From Streptomyces camponoticapitis (GTDB lineage: Bacteria > Actinomycetota > Actinomycetes > Streptomycetales > Streptomycetaceae), in the NCBI RefSeq assembly GCF_014646115.1, contig NZ_BMMV01000004.1, forward strand, positions 229,966-293,965: a stretch of 64,000 bases of DNA, written 5' to 3'. The notes under the pieces were generated by a model, which searched no databases, was not told where the DNA came from, and was given only the letters and a program-made list of their open reading frames with translations. Below, piece after piece: positions 48,351 through 57,340 of the stretch. Position numbers and translations under genes: made by a program. How positions within the stretch are numbered: the stretch's first letter is position 1; each line of letters opens with the position of its first letter.

Positions 48351-50735
48351 ATGGCAACCACCGGTACACCCACCGACATCACGCAGGGCTCCAGGACCAA
48401 GGGCGGCATCGGCGAGTCCACGCTCCGCCCCGACGGCACCCTCAAGGTCACCGGCGAGTTCGCGTACTCCTCGGACATGTGGCACGAGGACATGCTCTGG
48501 GGCCACACCCTGCGCAGCACCGTCGCGCACGCCGAGATCCGCTCGATCGACACCGCCGAGGCGCTGGCCACCCCCGGCGTCTACGCGGTCCTCACCCACG
48601 ACGACCTGCCGACCGAGGTGAAGCGGTACGGCCTGGAGTTCCAGGACACCCCCGTCCTCGCCCACGGCAAGGTCCGCCACCACGGCGAGCCCGTCGCGAT
48701 CGTCGCCGCCGACCACCCCGAGACCGCGCGCCGCGCGGCGGCCAAGATCCGGATCGACTACGCGGATCTGCCCGTCGTCACCGACGAGGCGTCCGCCACC
48801 GCCGAGGGCGCGCCGCTGGTCCACGAGCACCGCGACGACCACCACGCGGACCATGTACCGCACCCGAACATCGTGCACCGCCAGCCCATCGTGCGCGGCG
48901 ACGCCGACAGGGCCGCCGAGCGCGCCGACGTGATCGTCTCCGGCGAGTACGTCTTCGGCATGCAGGACCAGGCGTTCCTCGGTCCGGAGTCCGGCCTCGC
49001 CGTGCCGGGCGAGGACGGCGGCGTCGATCTGTACGTCGCCACGCAGTGGCTGCACTCGGACCTCCGCCAGATCGCGCCCGTCCTCGGGCTGCCCGAGGAG
49101 AAGGTCCGTATGACGCTCTCCGGCGTCGGCGGGGCCTTCGGGGGCCGGGAGGATCTGTCGATGCAGATCCACGCCTGTCTGCTCGCGCTGCGCACCGGCA
49201 AACCGGTCAAGATCGTCTACAACCGCTTCGAGTCCTTCTTCGGGCACGTCCACCGCCATCCGGCGAAGCTCTGGTACGAACACGGGGCCACCAAGGACGG
49301 CAAGCTCACCCATCTGAAGTGCCGGATCGTGCTGGACGGCGGCGCCTACGCCTCCGCGTCCCCCGCCGTCGTCGGCAACGCCTCGTCCCTCTCCGTCGGC
49401 CCCTATGTCGTCGAGGACGTCGACATCGAGGCGCTGGCGCTCTACACCAACAACCCGCCCTGCGGCGCGATGCGCGGCTTCGGAGCCGTACAGGCGTGCT
49501 TCGCCTACGAGGCGCAGATGGACAAGCTCGCCGCCAGGCTGGACATGGACCCGGTGGAGTTCCGCCGTCTCAACGCCATGGAGCAGGGCACGCTCCTGCC
49601 CACCGGCCAGCGCGTCGACTCGCCCGCGCCCGTCGCCGAGTTGCTGCGCCGCGTCAAGGCCCGACCGATGCCGCCGGAGCGGCAGTGGCTCACGGCGGGG
49701 GAGGCGGCCGACGTACGGGCGCTGCCCGGCGGTCTCTCCAACACCACGCACGGCGAAGGCGTCGTACGCGGCGTGGGCTACGCGGTCGGCATCAAGAACG
49801 TCGGCTTCTCCGAGGGCTTCGACGACTACTCCACCGCCCGGGTGCGGATGGAGGTCGTGGGCGGCGAGCCCGTCGTCACCGTGCACACCGCGATGGCGGA
49901 GGTCGGCCAGGGCGGCGTCACCGTCCACGCGCAGATCGCCCGTACCGAGCTGGGCGTCGCGCAGGTGACGATCCAGCCGGCCGACACCCGTGTGGGGTCC
50001 GCCGGTTCGACCTCCGCGTCCCGTCAGACGTATGTCACGGGCGGCGCGGTCAAGAACACCTGCGAGCACGTGCGCGAGCAGGTCCTGGAGATCGGCCGCG
50101 CCAAGTTCGGTACGTACCACCCCGCCTGGGCCACGGCCGAGCTGCTGCTCGAAAGCGGCAAGGTCGTCACCGACGGCGGGGAGGTCCTGGCCGACCTGGT
50201 GGACGTCCTGGAGAGCGAGTCGGTCGACCTCGAACTGCGGTGGCGCCACCGTCCCACCGAGGCCTTCGACCTGCGTACGGGGCAGGGCAACGGCCATGTC
50301 CAGTACTCGTTCGCCGCGCACCGCGCGGTGGTCGAGGTGGACACCGAGCTGGGCCTGGTCAAGGTGATCGAGCTGGCCGTCGCGCAGGACGTCGGCAAGG
50401 CGCTCAACCCGCTGTCGGTCCTCGGCCAGATCCAGGGCGGCACCACCCAGGGGCTGGGCGTGGCCGTGATGGAAGAGATCATCGTTGACCCCAGGACCGC
50501 GAAGGTGCGCAACCCGTCCTTCACGGACTATCTGATCCCCACCATCCTCGACACACCGACGATCCCCGTCGACGTGCTCGAACTGGCCGACGAGCACGCG
50601 CCGTACGGGCTGCGTGGCATCGGCGAGGCCCCGACCCTGTCGTCGACCCCCGCCGTGCTCGCGGCGATCCGCGACGCGACGGGGCTGGAGCTGAACAGGA
50701 CGCCGGTACGGCCGGAGCACCTGACCGGTACCTGA
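48351..50735 (+). CDS. Xanthine dehydrogenase molybdopterin-binding subunit
   Basis: A 794-residue catalytic subunit of the xanthine dehydrogenase/aldehyde oxidase family. Residues ~30-140 are the N-terminal hammerhead domain; the Mo-pterin domains contain 'GGVGGAFGGREDLS'-like and 'CGAMRGFGAVQACFAYE' (substrate Arg and pterin contacts) motifs, and the catalytic Glu is in 'GIGEAPTLSS'. It hydroxylates hypoxanthine and xanthine toward urate. The start at ATG 48351 lies two bases after the iron-sulfur subunit stop; the longer frame upstream is a shadow. Confidence 0.92.
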   Translation: MATTGTPTDITQGSRTKGGIGESTLRPDGTLKVTGEFAYSSDMWHEDMLWGHTLRSTVAHAEIRSIDTAEALATPGVYAVLTHDDLPTEVKRYGLEFQDTPVLAHGKVRHHGEPVAIVAADHPETARRAAAKIRIDYADLPVVTDEASATAEGAPLVHEHRDDHHADHVPHPNIVHRQPIVRGDADRAAERADVIVSGEYVFGMQDQAFLGPESGLAVPGEDGGVDLYVATQWLHSDLRQIAPVLGLPEEKVRMTLSGVGGAFGGREDLSMQIHACLLALRTGKPVKIVYNRFESFFGHVHRHPAKLWYEHGATKDGKLTHLKCRIVLDGGAYASASPAVVGNASSLSVGPYVVEDVDIEALALYTNNPPCGAMRGFGAVQACFAYEAQMDKLAARLDMDPVEFRRLNAMEQGTLLPTGQRVDSPAPVAELLRRVKARPMPPERQWLTAGEAADVRALPGGLSNTTHGEGVVRGVGYAVGIKNVGFSEGFDDYSTARVRMEVVGGEPVVTVHTAMAEVGQGGVTVHAQIARTELGVAQVTIQPADTRVGSAGSTSASRQTYVTGGAVKNTCEHVREQVLEIGRAKFGTYHPAWATAELLLESGKVVTDGGEVLADLVDVLESESVDLELRWRHRPTEAFDLRTGQGNGHVQYSFAAHRAVVEVDTELGLVKVIELAVAQDVGKALNPLSVLGQIQGGTTQGLGVAVMEEIIVDPRTAKVRNPSFTDYLIPTILDTPTIPVDVLELADEHAPYGLRGIGEAPTLSSTPAVLAAIRDATGLELNRTPVRPEHLTGT

Positions 50736-50783
50736 CCGGACCCCCGGCCGCCGCACCGCTCGCGGCGGCCGAACGGCACAGAA

Positions 50784-50850
50784 CGCATCACGCGAACGCA
50801 CCACCGAAAACGCATTACGCGAACGCACCACCGAAAGCGCATCACCGAAT
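50784..50850. repeat. 27-bp tandem repeat, about 2.5 copies
   Basis: Units at 50784-50810 and 50811-50837 are identical at 25 of 27 bases, and a partial third copy runs to 50850. The repeat contains CGAACGCACCACCGAAA. It lies in the 245-base gap between the molybdenum subunit gene and the purine permease gene. It could be a regulatory array for the permease or a simple repeat. Confidence 0.85.
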
Positions 50851-50980
50851 CGCGACACCCATCCGGAAACAACCCAGTTCGCCTCGGGCCGTCCCCCGGG
50901 TCGTGCAGCCGGCGCACCATCCCAAATCCCGCATCTCGGTCTTCTCGCGGGTGCCCCTGTGAACCTTGGGAGTAGGCATC

Positions 50981-52441
50981 ATGACCCAGCAGTCCGTGCA
51001 GCCCAGGACAACCGCCGAGGACGCCGGCCCAGGCTCGCGTCCCCCGGCCGGAAGGTCCTGGCTCGACCGGTATTTCCACATATCCCAGCGGGGATCCACC
51101 GTCGCGCGTGAAGTGCGCGGCGGCGTCACGACCTTCATGGCCATGGCGTACATCCTGCTGCTCAACCCGCTGGTCCTGGGCGGGAAGGACGTCGCGGGCA
51201 ATGTGCTCAGCCAGCCCGCGCTGATCACCGCCACCGTCGTCGCCGCGGCGGTCACCACCCTGCTGATGGGCTTCGTCGGCAAGGTGCCGCTGGCCCTCGC
51301 CGCCGGGCTCTCCGTCTCCGGCGTGATCTCCACCCAGGTGGCGCCCGCCATGACGTGGCCGCAGGCCATGGGCATGTGCGTGATGTACGGCGTCGTGATC
51401 ATGCTGCTGGTCGTCACCGGCCTGCGCGAGATGATCATGAACGCCATCCCGCTCGCCCTCAAACACGCGATCACGATGGGCATCGGCACCTTCGTCGCGC
51501 TGATCGGCCTGGTCAAGGCGGGCTTCGTGCACGCCTCCCAGGGCGGTGGGCCCGTCACCCTGGGCCCGGCCGGCGAGCTGGCGGGCTGGCCCGTCCTGAT
51601 CTTCGCCGTCACCCTCCTTCTGATCTTCATGCTCCAGGCCCGCGACGTGCCCGGGGCGATCCTGATCGGCATCGTCGTCGGCACGGCCGTGGCCGCCGTA
51701 CTGAACGCCGCCGGTGTCATCGGCGCCAGGGCCTGGGCGGGCGGACCGCCCGAGCTGACCGGCAGCGCCGTCTCCATGCCGGACTTCTCGCTCTTCGGCG
51801 ACATCGAGTTCGGCGGCTGGGGCGAGGTCGGCGCCATGACGGTCGGCATGATCGTCTTCACGCTCGTACTGGCCGGCTTCTTCGACGCGATGGCCACCAT
51901 CATCGGCGTCGGTACGGAGGCCGGGCTCGCCGACGAGAAGGGCCGTATGCCGGGTCTGTCGAAGGCCCTGTTCATCGACGGCGCGGGCGGTGTGGTCGGC
52001 GGTGTCGCCGGCGGCTCCGGCCAGACCGTGTTCGTGGAGTCCGCGACCGGTGTCGGCGAGGGCGCCCGTACGGGTTTCGCCTCCGTCGTCACCGGCCTCT
52101 TCTTCGCCGCGTGCCTCTTCTTCAGCCCGATCACCCAGATCGTCCCCGGCGAGGTCGCGGCGGCGGCCCTGGTGGTCATCGGCGCGATGATGATGCAGAA
52201 CGCCAGGCATGTGGACTGGAGCGACCGCGCGGTCGCCGTCCCGGTCTTCCTGACCGTGGTGATCATGCCCTTCACCTACCAGATCACCGCCGGTGTCGCG
52301 GCCGGTGTCATCTCCTACGTCGCCATCAAGGTCGCCCAGGGCAGGATCCGGGAGATCGGCGCGTTCATGTGGGGGCTGACCGTGATCTTCCTCGTCTTCT
52401 TCGCCCTCCACCCGATCGAGGGCTGGCTCGGCGTGGGCTGA
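50981..52441 (+). CDS. AzgA-type NCS2 purine permease (guanine/hypoxanthine)
   Basis: A 486-residue membrane transporter with 12 or more helices. The AzgA/NCS2 pattern is visible: 'EVRGGVTTFMAMAYILLLNPLVLGG' near the start, 'LPFSVSG'-like 'GLSVSGVIST', and the second-half signature 'FFDAMATIIGVGTEAGLADEKG' with the conserved Asp region followed by 'SGQTVFVESATGVGEGARTGFASVVTGLFF'. It should import hypoxanthine, guanine or adenine with protons. The gene belongs functionally to the xanthine dehydrogenase locus around it. Confidence 0.9.
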   Translation: MTQQSVQPRTTAEDAGPGSRPPAGRSWLDRYFHISQRGSTVAREVRGGVTTFMAMAYILLLNPLVLGGKDVAGNVLSQPALITATVVAAAVTTLLMGFVGKVPLALAAGLSVSGVISTQVAPAMTWPQAMGMCVMYGVVIMLLVVTGLREMIMNAIPLALKHAITMGIGTFVALIGLVKAGFVHASQGGGPVTLGPAGELAGWPVLIFAVTLLLIFMLQARDVPGAILIGIVVGTAVAAVLNAAGVIGARAWAGGPPELTGSAVSMPDFSLFGDIEFGGWGEVGAMTVGMIVFTLVLAGFFDAMATIIGVGTEAGLADEKGRMPGLSKALFIDGAGGVVGGVAGGSGQTVFVESATGVGEGARTGFASVVTGLFFAACLFFSPITQIVPGEVAAAALVVIGAMMMQNARHVDWSDRAVAVPVFLTVVIMPFTYQITAGVAAGVISYVAIKVAQGRIREIGAFMWGLTVIFLVFFALHPIEGWLGVG

Positions 52442-52489
52442 CGCGCCACGACGCTCCGCACATCCGATACTGAGAACAGAGGAGGCCGC

Positions 52490-53641
52490 ATGCTGGACAT
52501 CGCCGAAGAACTGAACCGGTGGGTCGAGCAGGGACGTGACTTCGCCGTGGCGACCGTGGTGGCCGTCGGCGGCAGCGCGCCCCGGCAGCCGGGCGCCGCC
52601 CTCGCCGTGGACAGCGAGGGCACGGCGATCGGCTCGGTCTCCGGCGGATGTGTGGAGGGCGCGGTCTACGAGCTGTGCGTGGAGTCCCTGGACAACGGCG
52701 AGACCGTCGTCGAGACCTTCGGCTACAGCGACAAGGACGCCTTCGCCGTCGGGCTGACCTGCGGCGGTGTCATCGACATCCTCGTCACGCCCGTACGCGC
52801 GGACTCTCCCGGCAGGGAGGCGTTCCGCGCCGCGCTCTCCGCCGCCGCCCGGGGGGAGGCGGCGGCGGTCGCACGGGTCACCGACGGGCCCGCGGACCTG
52901 CGGGGCCACGCGCTCCTCGTACGCCCCGGCGGAGCGTACGAGGGGACCCTGGGCGGGCACCCTGAGCTGGACCGCACCGCCGCGGACCAGGCCCGCGCCC
53001 TGCTGGACGCGGGCCGCACCGGCACCGTCACGATCGGCGAGGACGGCTCGCGCTGCGGACGCCCGCTGACGCTGCTCGTCGAGTCGAGCGTGCCCGCCCC
53101 GCGCATGATCGTCTTCGGCGCGATCGACTTCGCGTCCGCCCTGGTCAGGGTGGGGAAGTTCCTCGGCTACCACGTCACGGTGTGTGACGCCCGCCCCGTC
53201 TTCGCCACCCGCGTCCGCTTCCCGGAAGCCGACGAGATCGTCGTGGACTGGCCGCACCGCTATCTGGAGTCGACGGAGACCGACGGCCGTACCGTGCTCT
53301 GCGTCCTGACCCACGACGCCAAGTTCGACATCCCCCTGCTGGAACTCGCCCTCAGACTGCCCGTCGCCTATGTCGGAGCCATGGGCTCCCGGCGCACCCA
53401 TCTGGACCGCAACGAGCGGCTGCGCGGCGTCGGCGTCACCGAACTGGAGCTGGCGAGGCTGCGCAGCCCCATCGGCCTGGACCTCGGCGCGCTCACGCCC
53501 GAGGAGACCGCGCTGTCGATCGCGGCGGAGATCGTCGCCAACCGGCGCGGCGGCAGCGGCGTCTCACTGACCGGCGCCCACACCCCGATCCACCACGACC
53601 GGAGCCGGGCTCCCGCCGGGCGAATCGGCTCCGTCGCCTGA
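52490..53641 (+). CDS. xdhC: XdhC/CoxI family molybdenum cofactor insertion protein
   Basis: A 383-residue maturation factor. N-terminal XdhC/CoxI domain (residues ~10-75: 'AVATVVAVGGSAPRQPGAALAV', 'SVSGGCVEGAVYE', then 'LTCGGVIDILV' with its conserved Cys) and a C-terminal Rossmann-like XdhC domain (residues ~200-340: 'RMIVFGAIDFASALVRVGKFLGYHVTVCDARPVF', 'THDAKFDIPLLE', 'YVGAMGSRRTH'). XdhC binds sulfurated Mo cofactor and inserts it into xanthine dehydrogenase. It closes the purine locus and its 3' end overlaps the convergent serine hydrolase by 78 bases. Confidence 0.93.
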   Translation: MLDIAEELNRWVEQGRDFAVATVVAVGGSAPRQPGAALAVDSEGTAIGSVSGGCVEGAVYELCVESLDNGETVVETFGYSDKDAFAVGLTCGGVIDILVTPVRADSPGREAFRAALSAAARGEAAAVARVTDGPADLRGHALLVRPGGAYEGTLGGHPELDRTAADQARALLDAGRTGTVTIGEDGSRCGRPLTLLVESSVPAPRMIVFGAIDFASALVRVGKFLGYHVTVCDARPVFATRVRFPEADEIVVDWPHRYLESTETDGRTVLCVLTHDAKFDIPLLELALRLPVAYVGAMGSRRTHLDRNERLRGVGVTELELARLRSPIGLDLGALTPEETALSIAAEIVANRRGGSGVSLTGAHTPIHHDRSRAPAGRIGSVA

Positions 53642-55186
53642 CGGCCACGACCCCGGCGCCCGCCGTCCTCGAACAGCCGCGCGGATGGCGTGCACACCAC
53701 GCGCGGCGATCACCACCACCGACGCCAGCGACACCGCGGCGGCGCACACGTACAGCGCGGGCCACACGTAGAGCACCTGGTCGAGCGTGCCTGCCCGCCG
53801 CATCAGCAGACCCACCAGCTCGGGGAGCAACGGGAAGAACGCGACCAGTGCCGCGTACGGCAGCGTCCGCAGACCCGCCCGCCACAGGGGCCGCCCGGCC
53901 GCCCGCCGTACCCAGCCCGACGCCCGTACGGCGCCGAGCGTGCCCAGCCCGAGGGCCAGCAGCGTCAGCGCCGCGAGGATGTGATCGGCGGTCATGGTGA
54001 ACGGCTCCCGGATCTCCGGTGACCTGCCCTCCGCCAGATCCCGCAGGCCGTCCGAGATGCCCACGCTGTCGTCACCGGAGACCATGCCGGTGTTGCTGAC
54101 GACGGCGATGCCGATCTTGCGCTCTGGGAGCAGGATCTGGATGGCGTTCTGGGTGAGCAGCTGCCCGGTGTGCTGGATCTCCCGGGCACCCTCGCCGTCG
54201 GTGGGCTCCGCGAGCAACCAGCCCATCGCGTAGATCTCGCCCTTCGGCGGCGTGTGCATGAGGTCGACGCTCCGGGCGGAGACCACGCGCCGTCCGTCCG
54301 CGCCGACGCCGCCGTTGTTCTGTGCGATCAGCCAGTCGGCGAGGTCGTCGGCCGTGGTGACCACCCCGTGTCCGCCCGCCGTGAACCAGCGCGGATGCGC
54401 CCGCTCGACCACGCGGCCGTAGGCCCGTACGTACCCCCGCGCGTCCTCGGGCATGTCGGTCGTGGAGTCGACGGAGCGCGAGTCCGTCATCCCGAGGGGC
54501 GTGAAGACGCGCGTACGGAGGCGGTCGGCGAACGGCTCCCCGGAGACCACCTCGACCAGCCGGGCCGCGACGAAGTAGTTGGGGTTGTGGTAGCTCCACC
54601 GGGTCCCCGGCTCGGCGGCGAGAGACGCGCCGCGCATCCGGGAGACCGCTCCCTTCAGTGTGTGCGCCTGCGGAAGAGCCAGATCGGGGAAGGCCGAATC
54701 GGCCATGCCGGACGTCTGGTCGAGCAGTTGCCGGACGGTGATCCGGGCGGCGCGCTCATCCGCCATGGTGAACTCCGGCAGATAGCTCCGCACCGGCCGG
54801 TCGAGGTCGATCCTGCCCTCCTCCACGAGCTGCATGACGGCCAGCGCGGTCATGGACTTGGAGAGCGAGGCCACGGGGACCGGGGTTCGTCCGGTCATCG
54901 TCCGCCCGCCGGCGGTGTGCCCGTATCCGGCGGTGTGGACGACCTCGTTGCCCCGGGTCACCGCGACCACGGCGCCGGGGAGACCGGTCCGGTCCAGATA
55001 GTCGTTCATGAAGCGGTCCACCGCGGCGGGGGTGAGAGCGGCGGTCGTATCGGCGTCGGCCGGTCCGGCGGCCGGGCGGGCGAGCGCCGCGGGGGAGAGG
55101 CCGACCAGCACCGCCGCGGTGAGGCCGAGGGCGGCGCCGAGGCGCCCGGGTACGGAACGGCGTCGAGTGTTCGTTCTGATCCACAT
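53564..55186 (-). CDS. Secreted or membrane-anchored serine hydrolase (class C beta-lactamase fold)
   Basis: A 540-residue protein: signal peptide (residues ~1-37), a penicillin-binding/beta-lactamase domain (residues ~50-370) with the nucleophile motif S-L-S-K (VASLSKSMTALA), Y-H-N (WSYHNPNYF) and the H-T-G third motif (IQHTGQ), then four hydrophobic helices at ~residues 395-510 and a hydrophilic tail. This architecture suggests an outside-facing hydrolase with a membrane anchor, acting on D-peptides, esters or beta-lactams; it is not a typical resistance enzyme. It is divergent (108 bases) from a two-component system that may regulate it. ATG start at 55186 follows the long low-complexity upstream reading. 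Confidence 0.83.
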   Translation of the reverse strand: MWIRTNTRRRSVPGRLGAALGLTAAVLVGLSPAALARPAAGPADADTTAALTPAAVDRFMNDYLDRTGLPGAVVAVTRGNEVVHTAGYGHTAGGRTMTGRTPVPVASLSKSMTALAVMQLVEEGRIDLDRPVRSYLPEFTMADERAARITVRQLLDQTSGMADSAFPDLALPQAHTLKGAVSRMRGASLAAEPGTRWSYHNPNYFVAARLVEVVSGEPFADRLRTRVFTPLGMTDSRSVDSTTDMPEDARGYVRAYGRVVERAHPRWFTAGGHGVVTTADDLADWLIAQNNGGVGADGRRVVSARSVDLMHTPPKGEIYAMGWLLAEPTDGEGAREIQHTGQLLTQNAIQILLPERKIGIAVVSNTGMVSGDDSVGISDGLRDLAEGRSPEIREPFTMTADHILAALTLLALGLGTLGAVRASGWVRRAAGRPLWRAGLRTLPYAALVAFFPLLPELVGLLMRRAGTLDQVLYVWPALYVCAAAVSLASVVVIAARGVHAIRAAVRGRRAPGSWPSGDGADSPGGSPAPVVVDRGVGAGQ

Positions 55187-55294
55187 GCCGCCATCCCATC
55201 CGCGGCGAGGGGTCCCGCGCATTGGCGCGCACACGAGTCCGAAGGTAGTGCTGGTCCTACTGTCCGGCCCGCGGCCGCCGGTTACGGTCGGCGG

Positions 55295-56515
55295 GTGCAG
55301 CATTCAACAGCCTGGCGGGCGGTCGCCCAGAGCCCGTGGAAGTTCCTCACCTCGGCCTGGCCCTGGCGGTCGTTCCTCTATCTCCTCTCCGGCGCTCTCT
55401 TCGGCGCGCTCGTCCTCACGGTCCTGGTGGCGGCGACCCTCGCCGGGGTCGTCTTCCTGATCGCCGGCGTCGGGGCCCTGCTCCTCCTCGGCGTGAGCCT
55501 CTCCGGCATCCTCGTCAGCCGCGTCGAGCGCCGGCGGCTGCTGCTGATGGACCCCGACCCCATTCCCGATCCGCACCGCCCGCCGGCCGGACCAGGACCG
55601 CGCGGCTGGCTCGCCACCCGGCTGCGGGAGCCCGCCACCTGGCGTGAACTGGGCTTCACCGCCGCGTCGTCGGCCGCGATGTGGTGGATGGACGCGCTCG
55701 TACTGGGGCTCTCGCTGGGCGTCCCCGTACTGCTGGCCACCTCACCCGTCGACGATCCGGACGCCTGGCCGCTGGTGGTCGTCGCGGTCCTGCTCGTGCC
55801 GGCCGCGCCGTACACCCTCACCGTCTGGGCAGGCGCACGGGCCGCCATGACCCGGGCGATCCTCGCCCCGCGCGACGGTGAACTCGGCGGGCAGCTGACC
55901 GAGGTACGGGCCTCCCGGGCCCGGCTGGTCGGCTCCTTCGACGCGGAGCGCCGCCGGATCGAACGGGATCTTCACGACGGGGCCCAGCAACGGCTCGTCT
56001 CGCTCAACGTCCTGCTCGGCCTGGCCCGCCTGGACGCCGAGCCGCACTCGTCCGTCGCCCGGCAGCTCGATGCCGCACAGGAACAAGTCACCCTGGCCGT
56101 CGAGGAGTTGCGCGAGCTGAGCCGGGGCGTGCACCCCAAGGCGCTGACCGACCACGGACTGCCCGAGGCCGTCGGCAATCTCACCGCCCGCTCGGCCCTG
56201 CCGGTCACCGTCGACATCCTGCTGCCGTACCGGCCGCCCGCTGTCGTGGAGTCGGCCGCGTACTTCGTCGTCGCCGAATCCCTCGCCAACGCCACCAAGC
56301 ACAGCGCGGCCACCCGCGCCGAGGTCCACGCGCGGCTGCACGCCGACGTACTGACGCTCAGCATCACCGACAACGGTGTGGGCGGCGCCGATCCGGCCGC
56401 CGGTACCGGACTGACGGGCCTCGCCGACCGGATCGCCGCGGCCGACGGCAGACTCCGGATCTCCAGCCCCGCGGGCGGACCGACCCTGCTGCACGCGGAG
56501 ATCCCATGTCGCTGA
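55295..56515 (+). CDS. Two-component sensor histidine kinase (NarL-type partner, HisKA_3)
   Basis: A 406-residue kinase starting at GTG 55295. Two pairs of transmembrane helices (residues ~25-75 and ~115-170) make a small sensor; the phospho-acceptor is His in ERRRIERDLHDGAQQRLV; the ATPase domain has the N box 'VVAESLANATKHS', G1 'ITDNGVGG' and G2 'GTGLTGLADR'. Its last three codons overlap the next gene, a LuxR-type response regulator. The pair lies opposite a membrane serine hydrolase. Confidence 0.92.
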   Translation: MQHSTAWRAVAQSPWKFLTSAWPWRSFLYLLSGALFGALVLTVLVAATLAGVVFLIAGVGALLLLGVSLSGILVSRVERRRLLLMDPDPIPDPHRPPAGPGPRGWLATRLREPATWRELGFTAASSAAMWWMDALVLGLSLGVPVLLATSPVDDPDAWPLVVVAVLLVPAAPYTLTVWAGARAAMTRAILAPRDGELGGQLTEVRASRARLVGSFDAERRRIERDLHDGAQQRLVSLNVLLGLARLDAEPHSSVARQLDAAQEQVTLAVEELRELSRGVHPKALTDHGLPEAVGNLTARSALPVTVDILLPYRPPAVVESAAYFVVAESLANATKHSAATRAEVHARLHADVLTLSITDNGVGGADPAAGTGLTGLADRIAAADGRLRISSPAGGPTLLHAEIPCR

Positions 56516-57153
56516 ACGTCGTCCTCGCCGAGGACTCCCCGCTGATGCGCGACCTTCTGGTCGGCGTCCTGACCCGGTTCGGCCACCGGCTCGCCGCCGA
56601 GGTCGGGGACGCGAACAGCCTGATCGAGGCGGTTCGCACGCACCGGCCCGACATCGTCGTCACCGACATCCGTATGCCGCCGGACCACTCCGACGACGGT
56701 CTGCGCGCCGCCGTCGCGCTGCGCGGCGAACATCCCGCGCTGCCCGTCCTGGTGCTCAGCCAGTACGTGGAACAGTCCTACGCGGCCCGGCTGCTCGACC
56801 TCGGCAGCGGCGGCGGTGTCGGCTATCTGCTCAAGGACCGGGTGAGCGCGGTCACGGAATTCGTGACCGCGGTCACCCGGGTCGCCGACGGCGAGACGGT
56901 GGTGGACCCGGAGGTCGTACGCCAACTCCTGCACCGCCGGCAGGATCCGCTCCAGCGGCTCACCCCGAGGGAGCGTGAAGTGCTCTCCCTGATGGCGGAG
57001 GGCAGGGCGAACGGGGCGATAGCGCGCCATCTGTATGTGACGGAGGCGGCGGTCAACAAGCACGTCAGCGCCATCCTGCAGAAACTGGACCTCCGGGTGG
57101 ACGGCGAGGGCCACCGCCGGGTCCTCGCCGTTCTGGCCTATCTGCGCGCCTGA
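56506..57153 (+). CDS. LuxR-type (NarL family) response regulator
   Basis: A 215-residue regulator starting 10 bases before the kinase stop. The receiver has the acidic pair (VLAEDSPLM), the phospho-acceptor Asp in 'DIVVTDIRMPP' and the Lys in 'GYLLKDR'; the output domain is a LuxR helix-turn-helix (LTPREREVLSLMAEGRANGAIARHL, then VTEAAVNKHVSAILQKL). Paired with the histidine kinase just upstream. Confidence 0.93.
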   Translation: MSLNVVLAEDSPLMRDLLVGVLTRFGHRLAAEVGDANSLIEAVRTHRPDIVVTDIRMPPDHSDDGLRAAVALRGEHPALPVLVLSQYVEQSYAARLLDLGSGGGVGYLLKDRVSAVTEFVTAVTRVADGETVVDPEVVRQLLHRRQDPLQRLTPREREVLSLMAEGRANGAIARHLYVTEAAVNKHVSAILQKLDLRVDGEGHRRVLAVLAYLRA

Positions 57154-57269
57154 CCGGCGTCCGCCCGTGCCGAGTCGGCGGGCGACGACGCCCGCGCCGC
57201 CGACCGACGCCGGGACGGACGCGGCGTCCCGCACACGCGTGAAGGGCGCGGGTCATCGGGGTGTCGGTC

Positions 57270-57287
57270 CGATTCTATGAAGAATCG
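57270..57287. promoter_or_regulatory. Inverted repeat upstream of the GH9 gene (possible operator)
   Basis: CGATTCT and AGAATCG flank ATGA in a perfect 7-4-7 repeat, 53 bases before the GH9 start codon. The AT content is high for this genome and the place fits an operator or promoter element. Confidence 0.5.
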
Positions 57288-57340
57288 TCCGTTATGTTCT
57301 CCGCGACCCGGTCCCAGGTGTGCCGCGGAGGCGCCGACCC

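Noticed and set aside
50528..53401. Long minus-strand open frame over the purine permease and xdhC
   Set aside because: It is a GC-driven shadow with His/Asp/Gly-rich text and no domain; the plus-strand genes match known families throughout.
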